This document shows, piece by piece, positions 23,409 to 33,074 of a stretch of DNA of 64,000 nucleotides. Made by a program: the position numbers and the translations under genes. How positions within the stretch are numbered: the stretch's first letter is position 1; each line of letters opens with the position of its first letter. The notes under the pieces are model-generated. The model did no database searches. It saw only the letters and a list, made by a program, of their open reading frames with translations, and had not been told where the DNA came from. This stretch comes from CAWBJP01 sp963789165 (GTDB lineage Bacteria; Actinomycetota; Acidimicrobiia; IMCC26256; BP-133). The stretch lies in contig CAWBJP010000010.1 in assembly GCA_963789165.1 (NCBI GenBank), positions 372,001 through 436,000 on the forward strand, given 5' to 3'.

Positions 23409-26400
23409 GGGCCCGGGCCCGCTCGGCTACCGCCGTCTGGCCGGCCGCCTCGGCCGGGCGCAGGGCCGACTCCGCCAGCTCGCCGGCCCGGTCGGTGTCT
23501 CCCGGCGCGGCCCGGAGGACGAGGGTCTCGGCCCACTCCACCATGGTCCGGGCCAGCCAGGTGGGCGATCCCATCCGCTGGCAGAGGTCGGCGGAAGCTT
23601 CGAAATGGCGCGTGGCGTCGTCGTAGGCCCCCAGCGCCCGGGCCAGCACGCCCAGGGCGAGGTCGACGGGTCCGAACGACCCGGGGCCGTCCCCCCAGGC
23701 GCTGCGCCCGGCATAGGGGGCCAGACGCTCCGAGAGGATGGCGGCGTTGGGACGGTCCCCAAAGGCGGCGGCCAGGCCGGCCAGCACGACCATGGGGGCC
23801 AGCCAGGCCGCCCCCCGCAGTACCAGAGCGAAGTCGTCGGTCACCAGCAGGTCGAACTGGGCCCGGGCGTCGGCCTCGCGGCCCTGCTCCAGCCAGGCCC
23901 GGGCCAGCAGCGCCCGCCACGACGACAGCCCGGGCTGGGACTCGACCAGGTCGGCGAGGGCGGCCGCGGCGGCATCGAAGGATCCCTGCTCGTAGCCGAG
24001 GAGGAACAGCTGGCAGCCGAACACGCCTTCCACCCCCGACACCGCCACCCCGCCGTCGCGGCCCATGGCCCGGGCCGCGGCGGCCAGCTCCTCGGCCTCG
24101 CGGCACCGCCCAGCGAGAAGGGCGTGGGCCGCACGGCGGAAGGCGACGTGCCAGCGGAACACCGGGTGGCGCAGCTCGACGGCGAGCCGTTCGGCGGCGT
24201 CGAGGGCGGCCCGGGCCCCGTCGACGTCGCCCTGCTCGATGAGATCCTCGTGCCGGGACAGATGGCCGAGGAAGACGGCTTCGGCGTCGCCCAGGTCCTC
24301 GCCCAGTGCCACCAGCTCGCCGGCCACGGCCAGGCGCTCCTCGAGGTTGTCGGGGTCGAAGGCAGCGTGATGATGCGTGCCGAGAACCCGGGCCAGCGTG
24401 GCCGGGTCATCGAGCCGGCGAGCCATCTCCAGGGCCTCCCGACTGAGGGCGGCCCGCCGCTCGTGCTGGCGGGTCCAGGTCAGCTCCACGGCCAGCACCC
24501 CGAGGAGGCGGGCCCGCAGGACGGAGTCGTCCTTCCCCAACCCGGCCAGGGCTTCCTCCACCTGGCTGACGATGTCCTCCCGCACGGCGCCGGTGGTGCT
24601 CACGTGACCCATGACGTTGCGGGCCAGGGCGACCTCGGCCAGGCGCCGGGGATCACCCAGGGCTCGGGCGGTGTCGGCGGCGGCGGCGAAGGCGGTGCCC
24701 CGGCGCTTGTCTCCCGCCCGGGTGAGGGCGTCACCCAGGCCGATCTGAAGCTCGCACTGCAGGGCGGCGTCGGGCTGTGCCTCCAGCGCCAGGCAGGACA
24801 ACGCCCGGTCGTAGTAGGCGGCAGCCTCTTCGAAGGCGAGACCGGCCCGGGCCCGGTCCCCGGCCCGGCGGGCGTAGTCGACCGCCCGCACCACCTCGCC
24901 GAGGCTGGCCGCCTCGCTGAAGTGGCGGGCGAGCTCGGTGATGTGGGCGTCGGCGTCGGGCCGGGCCTCGAGGACCTCGCCGATGCGCCGGTGGAGGCGC
25001 AGGCGCCGCGTGCTCGGGATGTCCTCGTAGAGGGCGGAACGGACCAGAGCGTGGGCGAAGGCGTAGTGCTCGGCCCGTCCGCTGGTCGCCGCCACCAGAC
25101 GGGCCTCCTCCGCCTCCTCCAGCGAGTCCAGGACGACGTCGCGGGTCACGTCCCCGGCGGCGGCCAGAAGCCCGACGTCGAACTCACGCCCGATGACGGC
25201 GGCCAGGGACAGCACCTCGTTGGCCGCCGGCCGCAGCCGGGCGAGGCGCCGGCCGACGATGTCCCGGACCCCTTCGGGGATGCCGAGCTCGGCGACGGGG
25301 CGGGACATGATCCAGCGGGGCTCTTGGCGGATCACGGCGCCGGTCTCGGCCAGGTGACGGAGCAGCTCACCCACGAAGAACGGGTTGCCGTCCGTCTCGC
25401 TGTAGACGGCGTGGGCGAAGGCCAGGTCCCCCGCCTCCAGGGGGTGACCGGCGGCCGCCTCGATGAAGGCGGTCGTCTCCCCCTCGTCCAGGCCGACCAG
25501 AGTCAGGCGCTCGACTTCGGATTCGCGCCGCAGGTCGGCCAGCGTCTGGGCCAGCGGCGAACCGCGGGGAACGTCGGAGTCGCGATAGGTGACCACCACC
25601 ATCATGCGGTTCCCGTTCCCGGCCCGCAGCAGATGGCGCAAGAGCAGCAGCGCCGGTTTCCCGGCCCAGTGCAGGTCGTCGAGGAGGAGCAGGACGGGCG
25701 AGGACCGCGAGATCCCCACCATGAAGTCACGGACGGCCTCGAGCAACCGGTAGCGCTCGGTCTCGGGCTCGGCCCGCAGCGGCTCGTCGAGCCCCGGCAC
25801 CCGGAACGGCAGCCCGGGCACCAGCCGGCTCACCTCGCCCCCCAGTGGCCCCAGCTGCTCTCGCAGCTCGGCCGCCGGGCAGGCCGCGGCATAGCGGCCG
25901 AGCGCCTCGGCGAAGGGCTGGTAGGGCAGGCCGGGCTCCTCGTCGCAGCGCCCGTAGAGCACGACCGCCCCCTGCGGATGCACGGCCCGGGCGGTCTCGG
26001 CCATGAGCCGGGTCTTGCCGATGCCGGGCTCGCCTCCGACCAGGACGACGGTCCGCCCGCCGGACAGGGCCCGCTTCCATGCCGCCGTCAGCCGTTCCAG
26101 CTCGGGCCGGCGACCCACGAAGGGGAAGGCCGCCGCCCGGACGATCCCAGCCGGGAGGGGAATGGACAGCCCGACCTCGGGCGCCCAGTCCACTTCCGAG
26201 GCCTCCACGGGGACGGGCAACCCCTTCAGGTCCAGAGAACCGACGCCCGAGAAGCGGTAGCCGGCCTGGGTGCCGACCAGTAGGCGCACCACCTGGCTGA
26301 CCAGGATCTGGCCGCCGTTGGCGGCCTGGCACAGGCGCGCCGCTTCCACCACCGGGGCGCCGAAGCAGTCGCCCTCCTCGAAGCTCAGATCCCCCGAGCT

Positions 26401-26742
26401 GATACCGAGGCGGGCGTCGAGACGGGACGGTTCCGGAGCCGAGCGGTTGTGCCGGTCGAGGGCCCGCTGGATGGCGACCGCGGCGTCGACGGCGTCTGCC
26501 GCGCCGGCGAAGGTGGCCATGATCCCGTCGCCGAGGCCTTTGACCACCCGGCCCTGGTGGAGCGACACCGCTTCGGCCAGGAGCCGGTCGTGGGTGTGGC
26601 GGAGAGTGTCGGCCGCCTCTCCGCTCAGGCGCGACCAGCGTTCAGTCGACGCCACGAGGTCGGTGAAGAGCACCGTGGCGGTTGATCGGCCCCCGCCTCC
26701 CCCTCCTGTCACCGCGGCAATCGTACGCACCGATGACGGCAT
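23392..26742 (-). CDS. Class III nucleotide cyclase domain + STAND/AAA ATPase + TPR-type regulator
   Basis: The ATG at 26742 overlaps the TGA of the upstream gene (TGATG), giving 1116 residues; the longer upstream reading is noise. Residues about 18-180 form a class III adenylate/guanylate cyclase domain, with metal Asp in LFTDLVASTERWSRL and in KGLGDGIMATFAGA. A P-loop ATPase follows, Walker A GGEPGIGKTRLMAETARAV near residue 237 and LLLLDDLHWAGKPALLLLRH. The last 500 residues are helical repeats of the TPR type. Such proteins are common actinobacterial regulators. Whether cAMP is made cannot be judged, because the second half of the catalytic site is less certain. A broken paralogue lies at 48570-52667. 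Confidence 0.9.
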   Translation of the reverse strand: MPSSVRTIAAVTGGGGGGRSTATVLFTDLVASTERWSRLSGEAADTLRHTHDRLLAEAVSLHQGRVVKGLGDGIMATFAGAADAVDAAVAIQRALDRHNRSAPEPSRLDARLGISSGDLSFEEGDCFGAPVVEAARLCQAANGGQILVSQVVRLLVGTQAGYRFSGVGSLDLKGLPVPVEASEVDWAPEVGLSIPLPAGIVRAAAFPFVGRRPELERLTAAWKRALSGGRTVVLVGGEPGIGKTRLMAETARAVHPQGAVVLYGRCDEEPGLPYQPFAEALGRYAAACPAAELREQLGPLGGEVSRLVPGLPFRVPGLDEPLRAEPETERYRLLEAVRDFMVGISRSSPVLLLLDDLHWAGKPALLLLRHLLRAGNGNRMMVVVTYRDSDVPRGSPLAQTLADLRRESEVERLTLVGLDEGETTAFIEAAAGHPLEAGDLAFAHAVYSETDGNPFFVGELLRHLAETGAVIRQEPRWIMSRPVAELGIPEGVRDIVGRRLARLRPAANEVLSLAAVIGREFDVGLLAAAGDVTRDVVLDSLEEAEEARLVAATSGRAEHYAFAHALVRSALYEDIPSTRRLRLHRRIGEVLEARPDADAHITELARHFSEAASLGEVVRAVDYARRAGDRARAGLAFEEAAAYYDRALSCLALEAQPDAALQCELQIGLGDALTRAGDKRRGTAFAAAADTARALGDPRRLAEVALARNVMGHVSTTGAVREDIVSQVEEALAGLGKDDSVLRARLLGVLAVELTWTRQHERRAALSREALEMARRLDDPATLARVLGTHHHAAFDPDNLEERLAVAGELVALGEDLGDAEAVFLGHLSRHEDLIEQGDVDGARAALDAAERLAVELRHPVFRWHVAFRRAAHALLAGRCREAEELAAAARAMGRDGGVAVSGVEGVFGCQLFLLGYEQGSFDAAAAALADLVESQPGLSSWRALLARAWLEQGREADARAQFDLLVTDDFALVLRGAAWLAPMVVLAGLAAAFGDRPNAAILSERLAPYAGRSAWGDGPGSFGPVDLALGVLARALGAYDDATRHFEASADLCQRMGSPTWLARTMVEWAETLVLRAAPGDTDRAGELAESALRPAEAAGQTAVAERARALIGDS

Positions 26743-27892
26743 CAGGTCGGCCCCGATGATCCCGCGCTCTCCCCGGCCCGGCGCAGATGGTCGACCAGCT
26801 CGTCCCGGGAGGTGCGGGCGTTGAGCCCGCTGGTGGAGGGCATGACGTAGGCGGGCACCCCGGCGAAGCCACCCGGTTGGAGGCCGGGCCCGGCCCGGCG
26901 GTCGACGGCGGCCCGCCAGCCGGCCAGGCCGACGAAGGCGACCGCTCCCGGCCGGAGCCACTCCACCATCCGGCGCACCCGGGCGACACCGGCGGTGTAC
27001 TCCGACGGGCCGAGAAGATCGGCCCGGGGGTGGCCCGCTTCACCAGATCGGTCATACCGATGCGATCGACGGCCAGGGCGTGGACGGGGTCGCGGGCCCG
27101 GGTGAGGAGACCGGCGGCCAGCGCCGTGGACCAAAACCGGTTGGTGGCGCCGGCGTAGCCGAAGCCGGCGTCGGCCGCCACCAGGGACGGGTTGAGCCCG
27201 CACACCAGCAGGCGCATGTCCGGACCGACGAAGTCGGGCAGCGTCCGCGCCCGCCGCGCCCGCACCCAGGCGGCGTCCCCCACCACCTCGGTCCGCTCCA
27301 CGGCGAAGCCGGCGCCCGTCACCACCTCGGCGAAGCGTTCCGGCGGCCAGCGGGCGAAGAACCGCCCCGCCCCGGGGCGCGGGGTGTCCCCGAGGACGAG
27401 GTCGTCGTCCGGCAATGAGCCTTCGTCGTCGCCCACGAGGGCGGTGATCTCCAGCGGCGCATCCAGGGCCATGGCCCGGTGGAGATGGGCCAGGGCCAGG
27501 GGGAGGCGGGCCTTGGCCACATGCACGTAGGTGTTGCGGGCCCACGCGCCGCCCAGGGCCCCGGCACGGAAGGGCAGCGTCTCCAGGTCGCCTTGGACCA
27601 CAACGGTCTCCGGCGACCGGCGCCGGGCCCGATCCACCATGGCGTAGGCGGCGTCGATCCCGACCACCGGGCCCGCGCCGACCAGCGCGCCCAGGTACAC
27701 ACCCGGCCCGCAGCCGAGGTCGGCGCACGGCAACCCAGGCAGCATGTCGGCGGCCAGGTCGGCGGCCCGGGCGGTGTGGCGGGCCGGGCGGCGGGCCTCG
27801 TACTCCCCGGCCCGCACCTCGTAGATCTCGACCGTGTGCCGGTCCACCGGACCTACCAGCCCGCCGTTCCCGGTCCCCGGGGATAGTCCCAC
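26742..27892 (-). CDS. SAM methyltransferase fused to a Mug/TDG-type DNA glycosylase, frameshifted near 27026-27030
   Basis: The N-terminal 200 residues are a class I methyltransferase (CADLGCGPGVYLGALVGAGP and ARNTYVHVAKARLPLALAHL). Residues from about 220 are a mismatch-specific uracil/thymine-DNA glycosylase: LLVCGLNPSLVAADAGFGYA, TNRFWSTALAAGLL and DRIGMTDLVKRATP. At 27026-27030, a run of five G, the frame must shift one base to continue as ADLLGPSEYTAGVARVRRMV, AVAFVGLAGWRAAV and the diagnostic VMPSTSGLNARTSRDELVDH. The shifted frame stops exactly over the start of the cyclase gene, supporting it as the original. Unshifted, the Arg/Pro-rich tail runs to 26642. The GTG start at 27892 is uncertain; an ATG reading MSQDRPESVWDYPR lies upstream in another frame. 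Confidence 0.8.
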
Positions 27893-28007
27893 ACCGACTC
27901 GGGCCGGTCCTGGCTCATCGCCCGAGGCTAGACAGCTAGAGCGCCCGGGGTGGCGGCGGCAGGAGAGGAACCGCCGCTACCCCGGACGCTCGGGGGAGTA
28001 CTCCTAT

Positions 28008-29432
28008 TCAAACGCCTCCACCTGGGAACCAGCTGGGAACCACCTGGGAGGTTTCTGGCGACTGCGGCGCCAGGGGCAGCTCGACCACGAACCAGGCTCC
28101 GGGACCGGGGGCGGCCTCCAGCCGGGCCCCGCCTCCGTGGGCTTCGGCCACCGCGGCAACGATGGACAGCCCCAGGCCGGAACCCCCGGTGGCCCGGCTG
28201 CGGGCGGCATCAGCGCGGAAGAACCGCTCGAAGACACGGTCCCCCACCCCGGGCGGCAACCCCGGGCCCTCGTCGCGCACGTCGAGGCGGGCCTGGCCGT
28301 CCTCGGCCAGCACCCGCACGTGGACCGGCGTGCCCGGCGGGGTGTGGACGGCGGCATTGCCCAGCAGGTTGGCCGCCACCTGGCGCAGGCGGGCCTCGTC
28401 GCCCGTCACCACCACGGGCCCGTCGCCGGTGAGAGTGATCGTCCGGTCCGGCGACACGGCCCGGGCGTCGGCCACGGCGTCGGTGGCGAGCCGGAACAGG
28501 TCGACGGGGGCCTGTTCCAGGGGGCGGCCCTGGTCGAGCCGGGCCAGGAGCAGGAGATCCTCGACCAGGCCCCCCATGCGGGTGGCCTCCTCCTCGATGC
28601 GCCGCATGGCGTTGGCCAGATCCTCGGGTCGCTCCGAGGCGCCCTGGCGGAAGAGCTCGGCGTAGCCCCGGATGGAGGTGAGCGGGGTGCGCAGCTCGTG
28701 ACTGGCGTCGGCCACGAAGCGCCGGAGCCGCTCCTCGGAGGCCGCCCGGCGGGAGAAGGCGTCCTCGATCTGGCCCAGCATGGCGTTGAGGGCCAACCCG
28801 AGGCGGCCCACCTCGGTCTCGGGCTCGGCCCGCTCCACCCGGCGGGAGAGGTCACCGGCGGCGATGGCCTCGGCCGTGGCGCCGATCTCACCCAGGGGCC
28901 GGAGCCCGAGGCGCACCACCCAGGCGGAGAGGGCGGCCAGGCCGCCGAGCACGATGGCACTGACGACGATCATGATGCCGACCAGCCGGCGCAGGGTGGC
29001 CTGGTTGGCTTCCAGCGGCAGCGCCACCACCAGCGACCCGCCGTCGGTCAGGGGCGTGGTCAGGATCCGCCAGGTGAAGTTGGAGTTCCCCGCCGAGGCC
29101 ACCTCGTCGAACGCCTCCCGGCCGGGCAGGTCGCCGGGAACGTCGGGGCGGGGCTGGCCCGGGCTCACGTAGCGCACAATGGGCCCGAAGGCTTGGCGCA
29201 GCTCGGCGTAGGTCCCCGAGAGGATGACCGTGCGCCCCGACGGCCGGGAGCCGGGGAAGACCCCGCCCCGGGACAGCTCGGAGAACACCGGCGCCCGGGA
29301 GTCGCGCAGCTGGCCGTCGACCCGCTGCTCGAGGAAGGTGGACAGGGCCCGGTAGGTGGCCAGGTTGGCGCCGGCCAGGCCGGCCGCCACCACCAGCAGG
29401 ATCCCGGCCAGCAGGCGGGCCTTCAGCGACAT
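28008..29432 (-). CDS. Sensor histidine kinase (MprB/TcrY-like)
   Basis: This 474-residue membrane sensor kinase has a first TM at about residues 5-25 (LLAGILLVVAAGLAGANLA), an extracellular sensor of about 130 residues, and a second TM near residues 150-170 (GIMIVVSAIVLGGLAALSAW). A HAMP domain follows, then HisKA with VADASHELRTPLTSIRGYAE (phospho-acceptor His) and HATPase with NLLGNAAVHTPPGTP, DEGPGLPPGVGDRVFERFFR and GSGLGLSIVAAVAEAHGG. It lies 17 bp after the response regulator gene, in an htrA-regulator-kinase run like mycobacterial pepD/mprAB reversed in order. An envelope-stress role is inferred. Confidence 0.94.
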   Translation of the reverse strand: MSLKARLLAGILLVVAAGLAGANLATYRALSTFLEQRVDGQLRDSRAPVFSELSRGGVFPGSRPSGRTVILSGTYAELRQAFGPIVRYVSPGQPRPDVPGDLPGREAFDEVASAGNSNFTWRILTTPLTDGGSLVVALPLEANQATLRRLVGIMIVVSAIVLGGLAALSAWVVRLGLRPLGEIGATAEAIAAGDLSRRVERAEPETEVGRLGLALNAMLGQIEDAFSRRAASEERLRRFVADASHELRTPLTSIRGYAELFRQGASERPEDLANAMRRIEEEATRMGGLVEDLLLLARLDQGRPLEQAPVDLFRLATDAVADARAVSPDRTITLTGDGPVVVTGDEARLRQVAANLLGNAAVHTPPGTPVHVRVLAEDGQARLDVRDEGPGLPPGVGDRVFERFFRADAARSRATGGSGLGLSIVAAVAEAHGGGARLEAAPGPGAWFVVELPLAPQSPETSQVVPSWFPGGGV

Positions 29433-29449
29433 CGTGCGGACGTTCAGGA

Positions 29450-30142
29450 TCAGTTCGGCAGCCGGAGGGTGTAGCCGACCCCCCGGACGGTATGGATCAG
29501 TCTCGGCTCGACCCGGTCGACCTTCTTGCGCAGGTAGGAGATGTAGGTCTCCACCACGTTGGCGTCGCCGCCGAAGTCGTACTCCCAGACATGATCGAGG
29601 ATCTGCGCCTTGGACAGCACCCGGCGGGCGTTGACCATGAGGTAGCGCAGCAGCTTGAACTCGGTCGGGGTCATGGGCAGCACCTCACCGGCCCGGAAGA
29701 CCTCGTGAGTGTCTTCGTCGAGCTCCAGGTCGGCGAAGACCAGGCGACCGGCGGGTTCCTCGCCCCCGGTGCGCCGCAGGACGGCGCGCACCCGGGCGAC
29801 CAGCTCCTCCAGGGAGAAGGGCTTCGTGACGTAGTCGTCGCCCCCGAGCGTCAGCCCGGCCACCTTGTCCTCGGTGGCGTCCCGGGCGGTGAGGAACAGC
29901 ACGGGGATCCGCAGGCCTTCGCCCCGCAGCCGGCGGGTGACCTCGAAGCCGTCGAGGTCGGGGAGCATCACGTCGAGGACGATGAGCTCGGGGCGGAAGG
30001 CGCGGGCCCGCTCGATGGCCTCCCGGCCGGTGGCGGCGGTGGCCACCTCGAAGCCGACATAGCGCAGGGCGGTGCCGACCAGGTCGGTGATGTTCGCCTC
30101 GTCATCGACGACCAGGACGCGCGCCTCGGCCACGGGGACCAT
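29450..30142 (-). CDS. OmpR-family response regulator
   Basis: The ATG at 30142 (MVPVAEARVLVVDDE) follows GAAAGAGA and gives 230 residues; eight further upstream residues in the open frame are unlikely. The receiver domain has the acidic pair in VLVVDDEANITD, the phospho-acceptor in IVLDVMLPDLDG and the conserved Lys in YVTKPFSLEELVARV. The winged-helix output domain contains LTPTEFKLLRYL-like MTPTEFKLLRYLMVNARR and VVETYISYLRKKVDR, with RGVGYTLR at the end. It is partnered with the kinase 17 bp downstream and lies 40 bp after the HtrA gene. Confidence 0.95.
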   Translation of the reverse strand: MVPVAEARVLVVDDEANITDLVGTALRYVGFEVATAATGREAIERARAFRPELIVLDVMLPDLDGFEVTRRLRGEGLRIPVLFLTARDATEDKVAGLTLGGDDYVTKPFSLEELVARVRAVLRRTGGEEPAGRLVFADLELDEDTHEVFRAGEVLPMTPTEFKLLRYLMVNARRVLSKAQILDHVWEYDFGGDANVVETYISYLRKKVDRVEPRLIHTVRGVGYTLRLPN

Positions 30143-30182
30143 TCTTTCTCTTTCCCACCCACCCACCCGCCGCTGCCAGGCC

Positions 30183-31373
<1,191 letters not shown>

Positions 31374-31528
31374 GGCTCTACTGAAGCGCCGCCGGCTGTG
31401 AGGACGCTGTGGGTCGCCTGGGAGCTCCCGTAAACCATGGGTGAACCGCGGGCGACAGAAAAGAGGAGAGAGACCGGATCGTCACGAATTCACCGTAGTC
31501 GGCAGCCCCCGCGCCGCCAGGAGGATTC

Positions 31529-32485
31529 ATGTTCCGGAGCACCGCCCCCCGGTGGGTCATGGCCGTGTCGGTCGTCGCCGCCCTGGTGCCGCTCGTCCTG
31601 CCTGCCAGCGGCGCGGTCGCCGCGCCCCCGGACCGGACGATACGCGTCTTCGATTTCGGCTTCGACCCGGCCTCCCTGGACGTCGAGGCGGCGGACACCG
31701 TCGTCTGGGTGCTCGACCAGGCCGCCACCGGCCCGCACCAGATCACCCTCGACGCCGACGGCAACGGCGACTTCGACGACGACAACAACGGCGAGTTCGA
31801 CCTCTCCTCCGCCGACCTGGCGCCCAACTCGACGCTGCGCCACACCTTCGACCAGGCCGGGAAATACTCCTACTTCTGCAAGTACCACCTCGTCTCGCAG
31901 GGCATGGCCGGCACCGTCCAGGTGGCGCCACCGCCCACCACGACCACCACCGAACCGCCCACCACCACGACGACGACGCCGCCCGACACCACCACCACCA
32001 CGGCGCCGGCACCCCCGCCGCCGCCGCCTCCGACCACGACCACGACCCGGCCGCGCTCCACCACCACCACCGCCCCGGCCTCGACGCCCACAACGCAGCC
32101 GCCCGCCTCGGCCAGCAACGACAAGCCGGCCACCACTGACACCACCGCCCGGGCCACGACGACGACGACGGGCAAGGCGACGACCACCACGGCCAAGAAG
32201 AAGCCGGGCACCACCACCACCAAGCCGCCGGAGACCACCACCACTTCGGCTCCTCCGGCGCTCCCGGCCGAGTGGATCCCGACGCCCGACATGGTCCCCG
32301 GCGATTCGCCCACCACGACGACGACCGCCGCTCCGCTCCAGGCCGCGGCCAACCACCAACCCAAGAACCCGAAGGGTGGCGGGAGCGGGTTGCCGATCGC
32401 GGCCGGCGGCGCCGCCGGGGTGCTGCTCCTGGGTGCTCTCGGATGGGCCTGGTACCACCGCTCCAGCCGGTATCTGCCCGCTTAG
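31529..32485 (+). CDS. Membrane-anchored cupredoxin-domain protein with Thr/Pro-rich stalk
   Basis: This 318-residue exported protein has a signal peptide at residues 1-31 (VMAVSVVAALVPLVLPASGA). A plastocyanin-like domain at about 35-130 has copper ligands visible as His in TGPHQITLD and Cys-His-Met in FCKYHLVSQGM. About 150 residues of Thr/Pro repeats form a probable cell-wall-spanning stalk. A C-terminal TM helix (AAGGAAGVLLLGALGWAWYH) ends in a short basic tail. It likely acts in electron transfer or copper handling at the outer face of the membrane. It diverges from the htrA gene, and the 155-bp gap probably carries promoters for both. Confidence 0.85.
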   Translation: MFRSTAPRWVMAVSVVAALVPLVLPASGAVAAPPDRTIRVFDFGFDPASLDVEAADTVVWVLDQAATGPHQITLDADGNGDFDDDNNGEFDLSSADLAPNSTLRHTFDQAGKYSYFCKYHLVSQGMAGTVQVAPPPTTTTTEPPTTTTTTPPDTTTTTAPAPPPPPPPTTTTTRPRSTTTTAPASTPTTQPPASASNDKPATTDTTARATTTTTGKATTTTAKKKPGTTTTKPPETTTTSAPPALPAEWIPTPDMVPGDSPTTTTTAAPLQAAANHQPKNPKGGGSGLPIAAGGAAGVLLLGALGWAWYHRSSRYLPA

Positions 32486-32514
32486 ACATCTCCCGGTTTA
32501 GCTAGCGTGGGCGT

Positions 32515-33060
32515 GTGACCGGGTGCCCCACGCTCACCACCGACCGCCTCGTCCTGCGGCCGTTCCGGGACGACGACCTCGGGCCCTTCACCGACGTGCT
32601 CCGGGCCGAACCCGTGCGCGCCGCGCTCAACATCCCGGCCGACATCGGACCGGGGCGGGTCTTCAGCGAGATGGCAGCCTGGGTCGGGCAGTGGGAACTG
32701 CGGGGGACGGGTCACTGGGCCGTCGAGGAGCGCGCCACCGGCGTCCTCATCGGCCGGGCCGGCCTGCACCGCCCCGGGTGGGAGGACTGGCCGGGGGTCG
32801 AGGTGGGGTGGACCCTCCACCCCGACCACTGGGGCAAGGGCTACGCCACCGAGGCCGGAGCCCAGGCCGTCACCTACGCCTTTTCGACCCTGCGCCTGCC
32901 CGAGGTGTTCAGCGTCATCGCCCCGACCAACCATCGCTCCCAGGCCGTCGCCCGACGCCTCGGCTTCACCCTGATGGAGGAACGGGTGCTGTCCTTCTTC
33001 CCCGCCCGGGCCCACGGGATCTGGCACCTCCCGGCGGACACCTGGCCGGCGACGGGTTGA
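32515..33060 (+). CDS. GNAT-family N-acetyltransferase (RimJ/RimL-like)
   Basis: This 181-residue GNAT protein has LTTDRLVLRPFRDDDLGPF at the start, the acetyl-CoA pyrophosphate loop in HWGKGYATEAGAQAVTYAF, and NHRSQAVARRLGFTLMEERV at the end, the usual RimJ/RimL pattern. The GTG at 32515 is the only early start. Its substrate cannot be predicted. It lies 29 bp after the cupredoxin gene and 14 bp before the hydroxylase gene, so the three may be co-transcribed. Confidence 0.9.
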   Translation: MTGCPTLTTDRLVLRPFRDDDLGPFTDVLRAEPVRAALNIPADIGPGRVFSEMAAWVGQWELRGTGHWAVEERATGVLIGRAGLHRPGWEDWPGVEVGWTLHPDHWGKGYATEAGAQAVTYAFSTLRLPEVFSVIAPTNHRSQAVARRLGFTLMEERVLSFFPARAHGIWHLPADTWPATG

Positions 33061-33074
33061 GCCAGACTGGGCGG

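Noticed and set aside
31930..32340. ACC-rich tandem repeat as a DNA satellite
   Set aside because: It encodes the Thr/Pro stalk of the cupredoxin protein; variation follows codon positions.
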